Assembly (NCBI GenBank): GCA_963995525.1
Contig: OZ023206.1
Span: forward strand, 74,120,506-74,184,505
Length of the DNA: 64,000 nucleotides
DNA from: Escarpia spicata
Lineage: Eukaryota; Annelida; Polychaeta; Sabellida; Siboglinidae
Direction: 5' to 3'
Under the pieces are notes generated by a model. That model searched no databases. It was not told the DNA's origin and saw nothing but the letters and a program-made list of their open reading frames with translations. Below are positions 1-9,833 of the stretch, in pieces (position 1 is the stretch's first letter; the number at the start of each line of letters is the position of its first letter). The position numbers and the translations under genes are program-made.

Positions 1-345
1 GGAGCTGTGTGGGACTGTCAGATAGCTGTGTGGGACTGTCAGGGAATTGTGTGGTACTGCCGGGGAGCTGTGTGTGACTGTCAGGGAGCTGTGTGGGACT
101 GTCAGGGAATTGTGTGATACTTTCAGGGAGCTGTGTGGGACTGTCGGGAAGCTGTGTGTGACTGTCGGGGAACTGTGTGGGACTGTCATGGAGCTGTGTG
201 GGACTGCCAGGAACTGTGTGGGACGGTCAGGAAGCTGTGTTATACTGTTATGGAGCTGTGTGGGACTGTGAGGAGTTTTGTGTGACTGTCGGGTAACTGT
301 GTGGGACTGTCAGGGAACTGTGTGGGACTGTCAGGGAGCTGTAAC
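1..345. repeat. 21-bp minisatellite, block 1
   Basis: Tandem copies of a unit close to GGGAGCTGTGTGGGACTGTC plus one base, period 21 with small length variants. Because 21 is a multiple of three, one frame stays open and gives a spurious heptad (ELCGTVR-like) peptide; I do not regard it as coding. Confidence 0.9.
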
Positions 346-585
346 AACCTAGTCCATGTACGGAAGGCAGACATGTAACAGGCTAGACCATGTATGAAAC
401 GCAAACATGTAACAAGCTAGACCATATATGGAAGGCATACATGTAACAAGCTAGTTCATGTATGGAAGGCAAATATGTAACAACCTAGTCCGTGTATGGA
501 AGGCAAACATGTAACAAGCTAGATCATGTATGGAAGGCAAACATGTCACAAGTTAGACCATGTATGGAAGGGAGACATGTAGCCA
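346..585. repeat. 34-bp minisatellite, block 1
   Basis: About seven tandem copies of a 34-bp unit containing the core CTAGACCATGTATGGAAGGC followed by AAACATGTAACAAG. The unit is unrelated to the 21-bp repeat on either side, and the transition between them is abrupt. Confidence 0.9.
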
Positions 586-1535
586 GGGAGCTGTGTGGGA
601 CTGTCGGGAAGCTGTGTGGGACTGCCAGGAACTGTGTGGGACTGTCATAGAGCTGTGTGGGACTATCGGGAGTTTTGTGTGACTGTCGGGTAACTGTGTG
701 GGACTGTCAGGGAACTGCGTGTGAATGTCGGAAGCTGTATGAGACTGTCGGGAAGCTGTGTGGGACTGTCGGAAACTGTGTGGGACTGTCATGGAGCTGT
801 GTGGGACTGCCAGAACCTACCGCTCTATCGCTGTGACTAATGAGGAGGTTCCCGAATTAAATCAAAACATGACTAATGAGGTTCTTATTAATTAATAAAG
901 ATAATTAATAGGACTCGTGTAAAAGGCAACTTACCGGTCTATTGCTAAATAATAAGACCTAAATAAAATAAATGTCATGGAGCTGTGTGGGACTGTCGGA
1001 AGCTGTATGAGACTGTCGGGAAGCTGTGTGGGACTGTCGGAAACTGTGTGGGGCTGTCAGGGAGCTGTGTGGGACTGTCAGGGAACTGCGTGTGACTGTC
1101 GGGGAGCTGTGTGGGACTGCCAGGAACTGTGTGGGACTGTCAGGAAGCTGTGTAATATTGTTATGGAGCTGTGTGGGACTGTCGGAAACTGTGTGGGACT
1201 GTCATGGAGCTGTGTGAGACTGCCAGAACCTACCGCTCTATCGCTGTGACTAATGAGGAGGTTCCCAAATTAAATCAAAACATGACTAATGAGGTTGTTA
1301 TTAATTAATAAAGATAATTAATAGGACTCGTGTAAAAGGCAACTTACCGGTCTATTGCTAAATAATAAGACCTAAATAAAATAAATGTAATGGAGCTGTG
1401 TGGGACTGTCGGAAGCTGTATGAGACTGTCGGGAAGCTGTGTGGGACTGTCGGAAACTGTGTGGGACTGTCATGGAGCTGTGTGGGTGTCAGGGAACTGC
1501 GTGTGACTGTCGGAAGCTGTGTGGGACTGTCAGGG
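585..1535. repeat. 21-bp minisatellite with a 413-bp higher-order repeat
   Basis: The 21-bp repeat resumes, but is interrupted twice by the same unique spacer of about 165 bp (811-974 and 1224-1387) that starts CAGAACCTACCGCTCTATCG and ends in AAATAAAATAAATG. The spacers differ at only a few bases and lie 413 bp apart, so spacer plus flanking 21-mers duplicated together as a higher-order unit. Confidence 0.88.
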
Positions 1536-3072
1536 AACCTAGTCCATGTACGGAAGGCAGACATGTAACAAGCTAGACCATATCTGGAAGGTAGACATGT
1601 AACAAGCTAGATCATGTATGGAATGCAAATATGTAACAAGCTAGTCCGAGTATGGAAGGCAAACATGTAACAAGCTAGACCATGTATGGAAGGCAAACAT
1701 GTCACAAGTTAGACCATGTATGGAAGGGAAACATGTAGCAAGCTAGACCATGTATGGAAGACAGACATGTAACAAGCCAGACCATGTACGGAAGGCAAAC
1801 ATGTACCAAGCTAGTCCGTGTATGGAAGGCAAACATGTAACAAGCTAGTCCGTGTATGGAAGGTAAACATGTAACAAGCTAGTCCGTGTATGGAAGGTAA
1901 ACATGTAACATGCTAGTCCATGTACGGAAGGGAAACATGTATCAAGCTAGACCATGTATGAAAGGCAGACCTGTAACAAGCTAGACCATGTATGGAAGGC
2001 AAACATGTAACAAGCTAGTCCATGTATGTAAGGCAAACATGTAACAAGCTAGTCCGTGTATGGAAGGCAAACATGTAACAAGCTAGACCATGTATGGAAG
2101 GCAAACATGTCACAAGTTAGACCATGTATGGAAGGGAAACATGTAGCAAGCTAGACCATGTATGGAAGACAGACATGTAACAAGCCAGACCATGTACGGA
2201 AGGCAAACATGTAACAAGCTAGTCCGTGTATGGAAGGCAAACATGTAACAAGCTAGTCCGTGTATGGAAGGTAAACATGTAACAAGCTAGTCCGTGTATG
2301 GAAGGTAAACATGTAACATGCTAGTCCATGTACGGAAGGGAAACATGTATCAAGCTAGACCATGTATGAAAGGCAGACCTGTAACAAGCTAGACCATGTA
2401 TGGAAGGCAAACATGTAACAAGCTAGTCCATGTATGTAAGGCAAACATGTAACAAGCTAGTCCGTGTATGGAAGGCAAACATGTAACAAGTTAGTCCATG
2501 TACGTAAGGCAAACATGTAACAAGCTAGACCATGTATGAAAGGCAGACCTGTAACAAGCTAGACCATGTATGGAAGGCAAACATGTAACAAGCTAGTCCA
2601 TGTATGTAAGGCAAACATGTAACAAGCTAGTCCGTGTATGGAAGGCAAACATGTAACAAGTTAGTCCATGTACGTAAGGCAAACATGTAACAAGCTTGTT
2701 CGTGTATGGAAGGCACACATGTAACAAGCTAGTCCATGTACGTAAGGCAAACATGTAACAAGCTAGCCCATGTACGGAAGGCCAACATGTAACAAGCTAG
2801 TCCATGTACGGAAGGCAGACATGTAACAGGCTAGACCATGTATGAAAGGCAGACATGTAACAAGCTAGACCATGTATGGAAGGTAGACATGTAACAAGCC
2901 AGACCGTGTATGGAAGGTAAACATGTAACAAGCTAGTCCGTGTATGGAAGGCAAACATGTAACAAGCTAGACCATGTATGGATAGCAAATAAGTAAAAAG
3001 CTAGTACATGTATGGAAGGCAGACGTGTAACAAGCTAGACCATGTACGGAAGGCAAACATGTAACAAGCTAG
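1536..3072. repeat. 34-bp minisatellite with 408-bp and 170-bp higher-order repeats
   Basis: About 45 copies of the 34-bp unit. Marker variants recur at fixed distances: the variant GTCACAAGTT occurs at 1701 and 2109, and GCAGACCTG at 1965, 2373 and 2543. These distances are 408 bp (12 units) and 170 bp (5 units), showing two nested block duplications. Since 34 is not a multiple of three, short open frames here are accidental. Confidence 0.9.
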
Positions 3073-3073
3073 A

Positions 3074-3167
3074 CGTACTGCCGGGGAGCTGTGTGTGACT
3101 GTCAAGGAGCTGTGTGGGACTGTCAGGAAATTGTGTGGCACTTTCGGGGAGCTGTGTGGGACTGTCG
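3074..3167. repeat. 21-bp minisatellite, terminal block
   Basis: Four to five further copies of the 21-bp unit close the minisatellite region. The array ends sharply at about 3167, where unique sequence with a different base composition begins. Confidence 0.85.
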
Positions 3168-3235
3168 AACGGAAAGTACATTTTCAACGTTTTATTAAGC
3201 GTCGCCATCGTAGTACAACATTCAAAACAACGGCT

Positions 3236-3241
3236 TTTATT
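3236..3241 (-). terminator. candidate poly(A) signal (AATAAA)
   Basis: AATAAA on the minus strand, about 40 bases past the stop codon at 3281-3283 of the minus-strand reading frame. A second AATAAA lies at 3191-3196. Confidence 0.4.
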
Positions 3242-3280
3242 TTTAACCAATGTTATAGCAAACAAAGCAAGCATAATGTT

Positions 3281-3650
3281 CTATTCGAGTCCGTTCCTGC
3301 GCTGAATGTACGTATGGACGGTCGACTCCAGCAGAGCGCGGTTGATGTAGTCGCGCCAGTCCGTGCCTAGCAGCCAGTCCGAAACGAACTGGACCAGATA
3401 CAGCGCCGCATCGATCGCGCGCCCTCTCCAGAATCATCTCACTGAGGTGTTCGGCGAGGGGGGACATCGCGTGCCGCTCATAGCGGAAGGCCAACTGACC
3501 CCGACCCGTCGCGATGACTTGACGTTGTATCACTTCCGGCGGTGTTGGCGACACCGTGTACAGACTCTCGTACGTCGGCGGTTCGATGTGTGGTACGCCT
3601 AGTGCCTCCTCGATGATAACGTCCAACTCGTTATCGCTACGCACGCACCC
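3281..3650 (-). pseudogene. unrecognised gene remnant, terminal exon with one frameshift
   Basis: I do not recognise the family. The minus strand has an open frame beginning after TGCTGTAG, a plausible 3' splice site ending at 3651. It encodes an acidic start (SDNELDVIIEEALG), then a proline-rich stretch with PPTYESLY. Just after the residues SEMILERA the frame changes: around a CGCGCGC tract at 3416-3422 (plus strand) a neighbouring frame takes over, is open for about 47 codons with amphipathic, Trp- and Tyr-containing composition, and ends at TAG 3281-3283, followed by a poly(A) signal. I infer slippage of one or two bases in the GC dinucleotide tract. The stretch is visibly richer in GC than everything within several kilobases, so foreign origin (including a viral one) is possible but unproven. 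No upstream exon was found with confidence. Confidence 0.5.
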
Positions 3651-3714
3651 CTACAGCACAAAGCAGATCCTACTAATCGCCTAACGCATAACTGACTAGT
3701 CTCGGATGTCTTTG

Positions 3715-4120
3715 CTTTCGGAAAGAAAAAAATGAACGGTCATGTAGTGCTTTTCGTTCACAAACGTTATTTACATCGATTTTCTATAATATAATGGCAC
3801 TACACAGATCCCTACTCTCCACTGATCCTAAACAACGCTTCAATTCATGCTTTTATAGTTCGTGTATCGTTTTTGAAATGGCATTGTTCTAGCTTCACAT
3901 TCCGATCGTGATAAGCTACCCCCATTAGCGTCACGCGCGCCACAGCTGGCTTGCGTCACCATCCGGTTTCTAGTTATTGCAAAGAAAAAAATTCGACGTT
4001 CACGTTAGCGCGTTCGTTGTCAAATGTGACTTTCACATCGAATTTCTCTATTATTAATACTCCACAATATGCCTGATCCCTAACTAAGCGTATACAACGG
4101 TTCATTTTATGATTTAAACG
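3715..4120. repeat. diverged direct repeat, about 260 bp apart
   Basis: Two copies (about 3715-3860 and 3975-4120) share the order: a GCAAAGAAAAAAAT-like purine run, a CGTTCACGTTAGCG-like block, ACATCGAATTTCT, then GATCCCTA and a CAACGGTTCAATT-like end. They lie between the minus-strand remnant and the plus-strand gene model, so they could belong to a shared upstream region. That role is inference. Confidence 0.5.
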
Positions 4121-4171
4121 TTCGTTTATTGCCATTTTGATCTCTTTGCCTTCAATGTTTTACTTCACTTT

Positions 4172-4207
4172 TGCGCATGCGCGCTTAACATTTTCGCGCA
4201 TGCGCGC
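4172..4207 (+). promoter_or_regulatory. paired NRF1-type palindromes upstream of an ATG
   Basis: Two copies of GCGCATGCGCGCTTAAC, cores at 4172-4184 and 4195-4207. TGCGCATGCGC is the established NRF1 recognition palindrome, which typically sits within about 100 bp of animal transcription starts. Here both sites are 70-105 bp upstream of the ATG at 4275 that opens a frame ending at a consensus 5' splice site. Confidence 0.45.
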
Positions 4208-4274
4208 TTAACGCATAAATGACTTTAGGAAATAATGCATGCATGCAACGGTCGTTGCTCATTTTCATTCAATC

Positions 4275-4867
4275 ATGGCTACCGCCAGCACAACGTCTGA
4301 GCAACCTTCCACGAAAGATCAGCGGTAAGTTTTATTTTATTTTATTTATTTAGTAGAGCGTTAAGTCGTATTTTAGCCTATCCGTAAGTTTTATATTCTT
4401 TATTAATTACTTTTATATTAATAATATGCTATTCTTTATTAATTACTATTCTTGATTAATTATTGATTTAGATCTCCTCTTATATTAATAACAGTGATTT
4501 AGTTCTCCTCCATTATTCATATGCAAAGAACAGCGGTAAGTTTTATTTTATTTATTTTATTTAGTACAGCGGTATTTCGTCTTTTATCCTATCGGTAAGT
4601 TTTATATTAATTACTTTTTATATTATTTATATGCTATTCTTGTATTAAACTATTCTTTATTATTTACTTTTATATTAATAACAGTGATTTAGTTCTTGGG
4701 AAACTCCTCATTATTCATATGCATTATTTCACAGAATCCACCTGCCTCGACGTGGAAAGGAAATACACCTGCCTACACACAACACTCTACAACAAACCTA
4801 TATGTCGTGTGAAAAATTGCCGTTAATTCCAGCCGGTCGCTCAACAAATGCTACAACGGCAGTTTGA
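4275..4867 (+). CDS. candidate two-exon gene, 60-residue hypothetical protein
   Basis: I do not recognise the product. Exon 1 (4275-4324) opens with ATG and encodes a Ser/Thr-rich start (MATASTTSEQPSTKDQ), ending at CAGCG|GTAAGT, a near-perfect donor. The best acceptor is TTATTTCACAG ending at 4734; joining in phase gives 43 more codons, basic then Thr-rich, to TGA at 4865-4867. AATAAA follows at 4961. The intron (4325-4734) holds a 211-bp tandem duplication that repeats the donor itself. Paired NRF1-type sites lie upstream. A different frame of exon 2 also looks protein-like downstream (QQMLQRQFDGDN around 4843), so the true reading could differ or the locus could be non-coding. Coordinates span both exons. 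Confidence 0.35.
4320..4735 (+). repeat. tandem duplication of a 5' splice site and intron start, period 211
   Basis: CAGCGGTAAGTTTTATTTTATT at the exon 1 border (from 4320) recurs at 4531, and both are followed by similar AT-rich sequence with a TATGCTATTC landmark. TTATTCATATGCA also occurs before the second donor and before the acceptor. The second GTAAGT is therefore a decoy or alternative donor. Confidence 0.6.
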
Positions 4868-4960
4868 CGGGGACAACTCACGCGCCGCTCGGCTACGGCA
4901 GGGACGAGGCTCTCAAGCAAACATTACGCAGACCTGGCTCACGCCACCGTGACTTCTATT

Positions 4961-4966
4961 AATAAA
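4961..4966 (+). terminator. candidate poly(A) signal (AATAAA)
   Basis: AATAAA lies 94 bases past the TGA of the two-exon gene model. It is a consensus hexamer in AT-rich DNA, so it is weak evidence on its own. Confidence 0.35.
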
Positions 4967-5145
4967 ACATAACTTACACCATTTTGCGTCCATTCGTCTA
5001 TCCACCGCATATAACCATCCTGCTTTAACAGGCCGCTGAGTACTGCTTTTAAACGCTAAATGCATGCATGGAATTCGTTTCGTTTTGATAGCGCCACGGC
5101 TGAAATTAACGCCGTTACAGAGCCGGCTAGTCGCATGGTTATATT

Positions 5146-5525
5146 TAGAAACTAGGCCGCCGGATCATAGGTCATGGCTGCTGCTGCTGCTGCTGCGAGC
5201 GCACGCCGCTGCTGCTACATAGGGTACAGCGGGGTTATTTTCACACAATGGGTTTAGAGCGCAGCGCCGCTATAACCGTTGTGGTTATATACGGGCTTAC
5301 ATAAGCATATATATATATATCGTGCTGGCATTAACTGGCACGAAGGTGGAGCTCGGTGTGCGTAAGACGTCGTGGCAAGGCGACTAGGCCGCCAGATCAT
5401 AGGCCAGCGCTGCTGGCTACTGCTACATAGGGTACAGCGGTGTTATTCTCACACAATGGGTTTAGAGCGCCGTTATAACCACAGTGGTTTTAGCTATAAC
5501 CGTTGTGGTTATATAAAGGCCTATT
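5146..5525. repeat. tandem pair, period about 231 bp
   Basis: ACTAGGCCGCCGGATCATAGG (from about 5151) and ACTAGGCCGCCAGATCATAGG (from 5382) each lead through a GCTGCTGCT stretch, TACATAGGGTACAGCG, TCACACAATGGGTTTAGAGCG and a palindrome ATAACCNNNGTGGTTAT, ending in a TATATA run. The first copy has a CTG/GCT triplet expansion at 5172-5193. Confidence 0.75.
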
Positions 5526-5815
5526 ACGTATATATATATATATATATACAACGGTCGCTAGGGACGCTATATAAGTGCTTACGTAAGCACAACGGTAGGT
5601 CCTACGTTGATCGCTAGGGAATTAGTCACTGGGATAACCGCTAGGTGGTGACACCTCAAGGAAGGGTCATCAATCAAAAAGTGACAGGCCTATATATAAT
5701 TAATTAATTAATTAATTAATTATGAATTAATTAATTAATTAATTTATAACCACGGTGGTTTTAGCTATAAGCGTATGTCGTAACCACGGTGGTTTTAGCT
5801 ATAACCACGGTGGTT
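5272..5815. repeat. cluster of six AACCAC-N-GTGGTT palindromes
   Basis: ATAACC(A/G)(C/T)NGTGGTT occurs at 5272-5288, 5475-5489, 5496-5512, 5746-5760, 5781-5794 and 5801-5815, several linked by TTTTAGCTATAACC. Each is a 13-bp odd palindrome. Half-sites resemble the RUNX motif TGTGGTT, but a function is not shown. Confidence 0.7.
5697..5743. repeat. (TTAA)n palindromic simple repeat
   Basis: Two runs of TAAT/TTAA repeats separated by one TATG interruption; entirely self-complementary and able to form a cruciform. Confidence 0.85.
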
Positions 5816-5829
5816 TCAGCTATAACCAA

Positions 5830-5945
5830 TATCGTAACTAGGGACGCTGTTACTGGAATAATCGCTAGATGGCGTTATCACGTAACTAGGGACGCCGTAA
5901 CTAGGGACGCCGTTACTGAAATAATCGCTAGATGGCGCCTTAATA
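5830..5945. repeat. CTAGGGACGC direct repeats
   Basis: CGTAACTAGGGACGC occurs three times (about 5833, 5880, 5895), twice followed by GTTACTG(G)AATAATCGCTAGATGGCG. Related CTAGGGA words lie at 5558 and 5610. ATCAATCAAAA(A)GTGACAGGCC occurs at about 5668 and 5949, and TTTTTTATAAGTAGGTTCCCGATTT twice (5979, 6036). Confidence 0.65.
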
Positions 5946-6119
5946 TTATCAATCAAAAGTGACAGGCCATCAATCACGTTTTTTATAAGTAGGTTCCCGA
6001 TTTCTCTCAGGTTACACAAAACCCTTTGATCTTTTTTTTATAAGTAGGTTCCCGATTTTGATAAGGACGTTTTTTATGCACGTAGTTAGGTCTAAAAAGG
6101 GGCGGGGCGAGGGTGTGCC

Positions 6120-8325
6120 TTGTCTATATACTACTTATGTGGCAAACTATACCTGATGCTTCGTTAAGCTAATTCATAGTGTACCTGATTGTATGGATTT
6201 AAATTTGACCGCGTGTTTAAAAGTTGCGAAAAAAATATTTTTGACTAATGGTAAGTTTTGCAGACATCCTGGTGGCTTATTGTGTGAATATTTATGGAAT
6301 AGTAGTTTTATTTCGTGAACATTTAGAACATGTTCTACTTTTAGTAATATAATACTTCTGAACAGTACATTGGTGTGAGCGTTATATTTAGTTACTTATA
6401 ATTATCTCACACCTACAGCCCTAGGCCGTTAAACCATAATTTAGATGTGACAATATCAGAGAGTTGTATGACGTAATCTTTAAATTCAGAGGTAACAATC
6501 GTTTAAGTATATTTAGGGTACCTAAAGTCCTGGAGCGTCTATTTGAATTATTTTCGACATGACTTTGCCTGTTTAATTATTCAGTAAAGTACTTAGTATT
6601 GTACAAACAAATATTGAGTACTTGAGAGGGTCGTGTCATCAGCATACATAATATGGATGAAATTTGGACTAGATTGGCCGAAGTCATTAATGTAGACAAA
6701 AAATAATAATGGTCCTAGAATTGATCATTGATGTATACCGTATATGCCTGTTGAGATATTGAGCATTTCAGATTGGGTTTGTTCAATGTCTAGTTATTAT
6801 TTATTTTTTGGGAATAGATCTAGGCTACTCGATTTATGCCATTAAACTAAACTTATCTATTAATATTGAGTGGTCCAGCATATCAAATACCTTTGAAAAG
6901 TCCAGGTAGAATATTAAATGGATTGTAAATCCACACTCGTTAATATCCTATCAATTAACTCGAGAGCGGCAAATGCAGTTAAATGATCCTTTCTAAATCC
7001 ATATTGATTATCATACATCAGTTTGTCTTTTAAAGAAAGATTCAAGTTGGTTATAAATAAATATGTCGATTGCTTTTGAAAATACAGGTAAGATTAATAT
7101 TGGTCTGTAGTTGCAGAATAGGGTATCGTCCCCTTTTTTATTAATTGGTATTACTTTGGCTATTTTGAGTTTATAATATTTTGTTTGTGATTAAACTTAG
7201 ATTTAATCAAAACAGGTTTAGCTTACTTTAATAGTAGTGAGGAAACACCATCCAATTCTGTCTCTGTTAATCATCAATTGTTTTAGATATTGTTTCTTTA
7301 TTAATAAGTTGAAAATTAACTACATTTTTATGCTGTCCATTATGATTATGTCTGAAATTTTTTATTGGTAGTGTTTTATTTGGTTGGCTAAATTTGGGCC
7401 AATATTGATAAGATATGAATTAAATATGTTTGCAGTTGATGAATTAAATGTGTTCAATTGAGAGAGTGGAGCGGAGTGGAATAAGTCGCCACTACCCCAA
7501 TATTGTTAAGTAGGCAGAATAGAAGTACCGGTATAGTTCTTAAATGATCACACGTACATATGTATACACGCATGTATGCAAGTAAAATAAACAAATAATA
7601 GAGGCTACGCAGAATAATCCAAATCCCTCCGGTGCATAAACATTTTAGATACTACTAAAATGTTCTCACGTATTCCTCACACTTTTACTATAGAAATACA
7701 ATATATATTTATTTAATGAAAATGTTTGAGTATATAACGATGGTATAGTACCACATCAATTATGAAAGTTGTGTTGGGATTTACTGTGAAGTGTGGATTA
7801 TATTTTTATTTATTAATATTACACAGAGTTGTAGAAAGATTTATATCATCTCCATGCATTATAGATCACAAAACTGAACAGGTATTCTGGTTGATCGTAG
7901 ACATTGCTGCTCAAAATAATGATACATTTGATTTATAATGGTTTGTATAACTTTTGATAGTGCTGATTAGAACAATTATATATATTGTTGAAATTTGATA
8001 TGCCGCGTTTATATATTTCATTGTCATTTTAAAGTAAGTTGAGATTATTCGGGTATCTGTTATTAAGATTTTATTATACGCGTTGTGTTTAGGCAATGAC
8101 ATTATGGTACACGTATTGATAATGTAGATTTGTCTACTCTCCAGGAATTTTTTGTGTGAGCACTTACTTGATATTGACATTGTAGGCTTCACCAGATATA
8201 TCAGTCACTGCTCAAATGCTGCGGCATTGGAGTATGAGTGTTCAACAAGATGTATATACAGTTTCAAATTGAATTTTTTTCAGTAATTCAAAGGGTGGCA
8301 GCACTAATATATAACATATAACTTT
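6120..8325. repeat. repeat family R, locus 1
   Basis: The sequence from TATGTGGCAAACTATACCTGA to about 8325 aligns in order with 24030-26580 and 57600-61260. It contains an old minus-strand LINE fragment, a TATATATTTATTTAATGAAAAT block and the closing GGTGGCAGCACTAATATATAACATATAA. It lacks the foldback insert carried by the other two loci. No gene is seen apart from the LINE remnant. Confidence 0.75.
6540..7260 (-). pseudogene. LINE reverse transcriptase fragment (jockey/CR1 group)
   Basis: The minus strand retains MYADDTTL (6629-6652), the catalytic motif of reverse transcriptase, and upstream a LINQY-like ENNYRPIS region equivalent written around 7100-7140, both in broken frames with many stops. 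The order and wording match the better preserved family 1 LINE at 18207-23706, so this is an old, truncated relative. Confidence 0.6.
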
Positions 8326-8715
8326 TTGGGTACTTTTGTAGTTTAGGCCCGCACCTAAAAAAAAACATGAAATCGGTCACCTACAGTCACCAAACTTCAC
8401 ATCACATATCTACAACACTTATTCTACACATACACACATGTCACGTGATCGAACAGAGTTGTAGAAAGATTTATATCATCTCCCTGCATTATACATCACA
8501 AAACTGAACAGGCATTCTGGTTGATCGACATTTGATTAATAATGGTTCGTATAACTTTTGATATTACTGATTAGAACAATTAGATATATTGTTGAAATTT
8601 GATATGCCCCGTTTATATATTTCATTGTCATATTAAAGTAGGTTGAGATTATTCGGGTATATGTTATTAAGATTTTATTATACGTGTTTTGTTTAGGCAA
8701 TGACATTATGGTCTG
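7828..8715. repeat. duplicated 250-bp segment, 630 bp apart
   Basis: AGAGTTGTAGAAAGATTTATATC at 7826 and 8456 start two copies of the same segment (TGCATTATA, AAAACTGAACAGG, TTCTGGTTGATCG, ATATATTTCATTGTCAT). Copy 2 is interrupted at about 8710 where a P2X7-like fragment begins. Confidence 0.7.
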
Positions 8716-8931
8716 CGTGCTGACGAGTCGCAGCCGTTTTCTGAAAGCAGACACACCTTTCAGAACCAAAATATCAACTTGGCACTTTCCACAACCACAA
8801 CAGTCGCCAATCAGTTACGTCTCTGGTCTATCTTGCAATACTGGCCCTTGTCTTTGCGGTTAAAACCGATATCCAGCTACTTCTGAATCCATTTCATCAG
8901 ACGAAGAATCAGAACCGTAACGACACGCCAT
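8715..8931 (-). pseudogene. P2X7-intracellular-domain-like fragment, two stops
   Basis: The minus strand opens with ATG at 8931 and reads an acidic serine-rich start (MACRYGSDSSSDEMDSE), then GYRF, a TAA at 8862-8860, PQRQGP, a second stop, and GDCCGCGKC. From memory, the spacing acidic start, YRFEP, then D-W/C-C-x-C-G-x-C resembles the zinc-binding domain shared by P2X7 tails and many invertebrate orphan proteins. That assignment is tentative. Both stops fall within the conserved part, so it is dead, and its downstream end runs into family R repeat sequence. Confidence 0.3.
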
Positions 8932-8939
8932 CTTGTCTA

Positions 8940-9830
8940 AACTCAGTGGGTAGCACCGCATAGCGCCATCTGACTTTTTTAAAAACACTACTACACACAA
9001 AGTCTTAAAAAGTACGCAACATTGCCTACGTCATTTTCTGTTAAAGAATGGCGCGATTGATGAAATTCGATAGAGGGTGTGTTCAAATATATTTTACTGG
9101 TAAACCACTGGCGTTAACAATATGATTATAGTTGGAAATAGTTAGTTTGCATTAACTCTTTTAGGTGCTTAATACCAAAAAGTGCCCTTATGTTTCCCGT
9201 TAACATGCACGGTCATATTCATGATCAGCAGATGTAACAAGGGTATGCTCTGTAGGGTTCACCCTATGTAGTAGGGTGTCTTAAGATTGCTATAAGTAAA
9301 TTAAAGTGCAATACACATGATAAGGCACAACAGTTTAATTGGTACCAAGTGTTTTATTAGAATGCACGAATATGGAAGACAGGAGTGTGAAGGTGAAGAG
9401 GAATACGTCAATTTTATTATGTATCAAAAGTAATGTTTTTTCTTTTCAATGTTAACGTACCAACCATTTGGAAAACATGTTCAATTAAAAAGCATATAAA
9501 TTTGTATGAAAACTATTTGTATGGGATAAGAAACCTATTGTCTAATATAATCATCAAGCGATTTTCTTCCAAATTAGTTCTAACACAGACTACAAAGTCA
9601 CTGATATAGTAAATAAATAAGTTAACAAACATCATTACCATAACTCAGAAAGTAATACGACAAACCCTTAACACTGATAATATGTTTCTTAATTTGTTTT
9701 AATGTAGACAAGCATCTATATATAACATATTTAAGTATGTGGCTCCTTTTGTCAATTGAGTATGTTAAGTGTTATTAATAGTTGTTGATCAATTTATCAA
9801 TTTTTTTTCGTAAATCTTACCAAAATTAAT
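8940..9830. other. no gene seen
   Basis: AT-rich sequence with stops in all frames, no tandem repeat and no recognised element. 8341-8455 just upstream resembles 52841-52915, a further dispersed repeat. Confidence 0.5.
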
Positions 9831-9833
9831 ATA

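Noticed and set aside
47..1249. Heptad-repeat open frames (ELCGTVR-like) in the minisatellite
   Set aside because: The 21-bp period keeps frames open by arithmetic; several frames and both strands are open and there is no gene context.
2797..2988. Repetitive open frame (LACYMFAFHT-like) in the 34-bp repeat
   Set aside because: 34-bp repeats rotate through all frames; openness is chance in a sequence with few stops.
1536..3072. CRISPR-like array
   Set aside because: There are no unique spacers between repeats; units are contiguous 34-bp tandems in a eukaryotic context.
5372..5617. 81-codon frame in the palindrome field
   Set aside because: It runs through tandem and TA repeats; the paralogous tandem copy at 5146 does not keep the frame.
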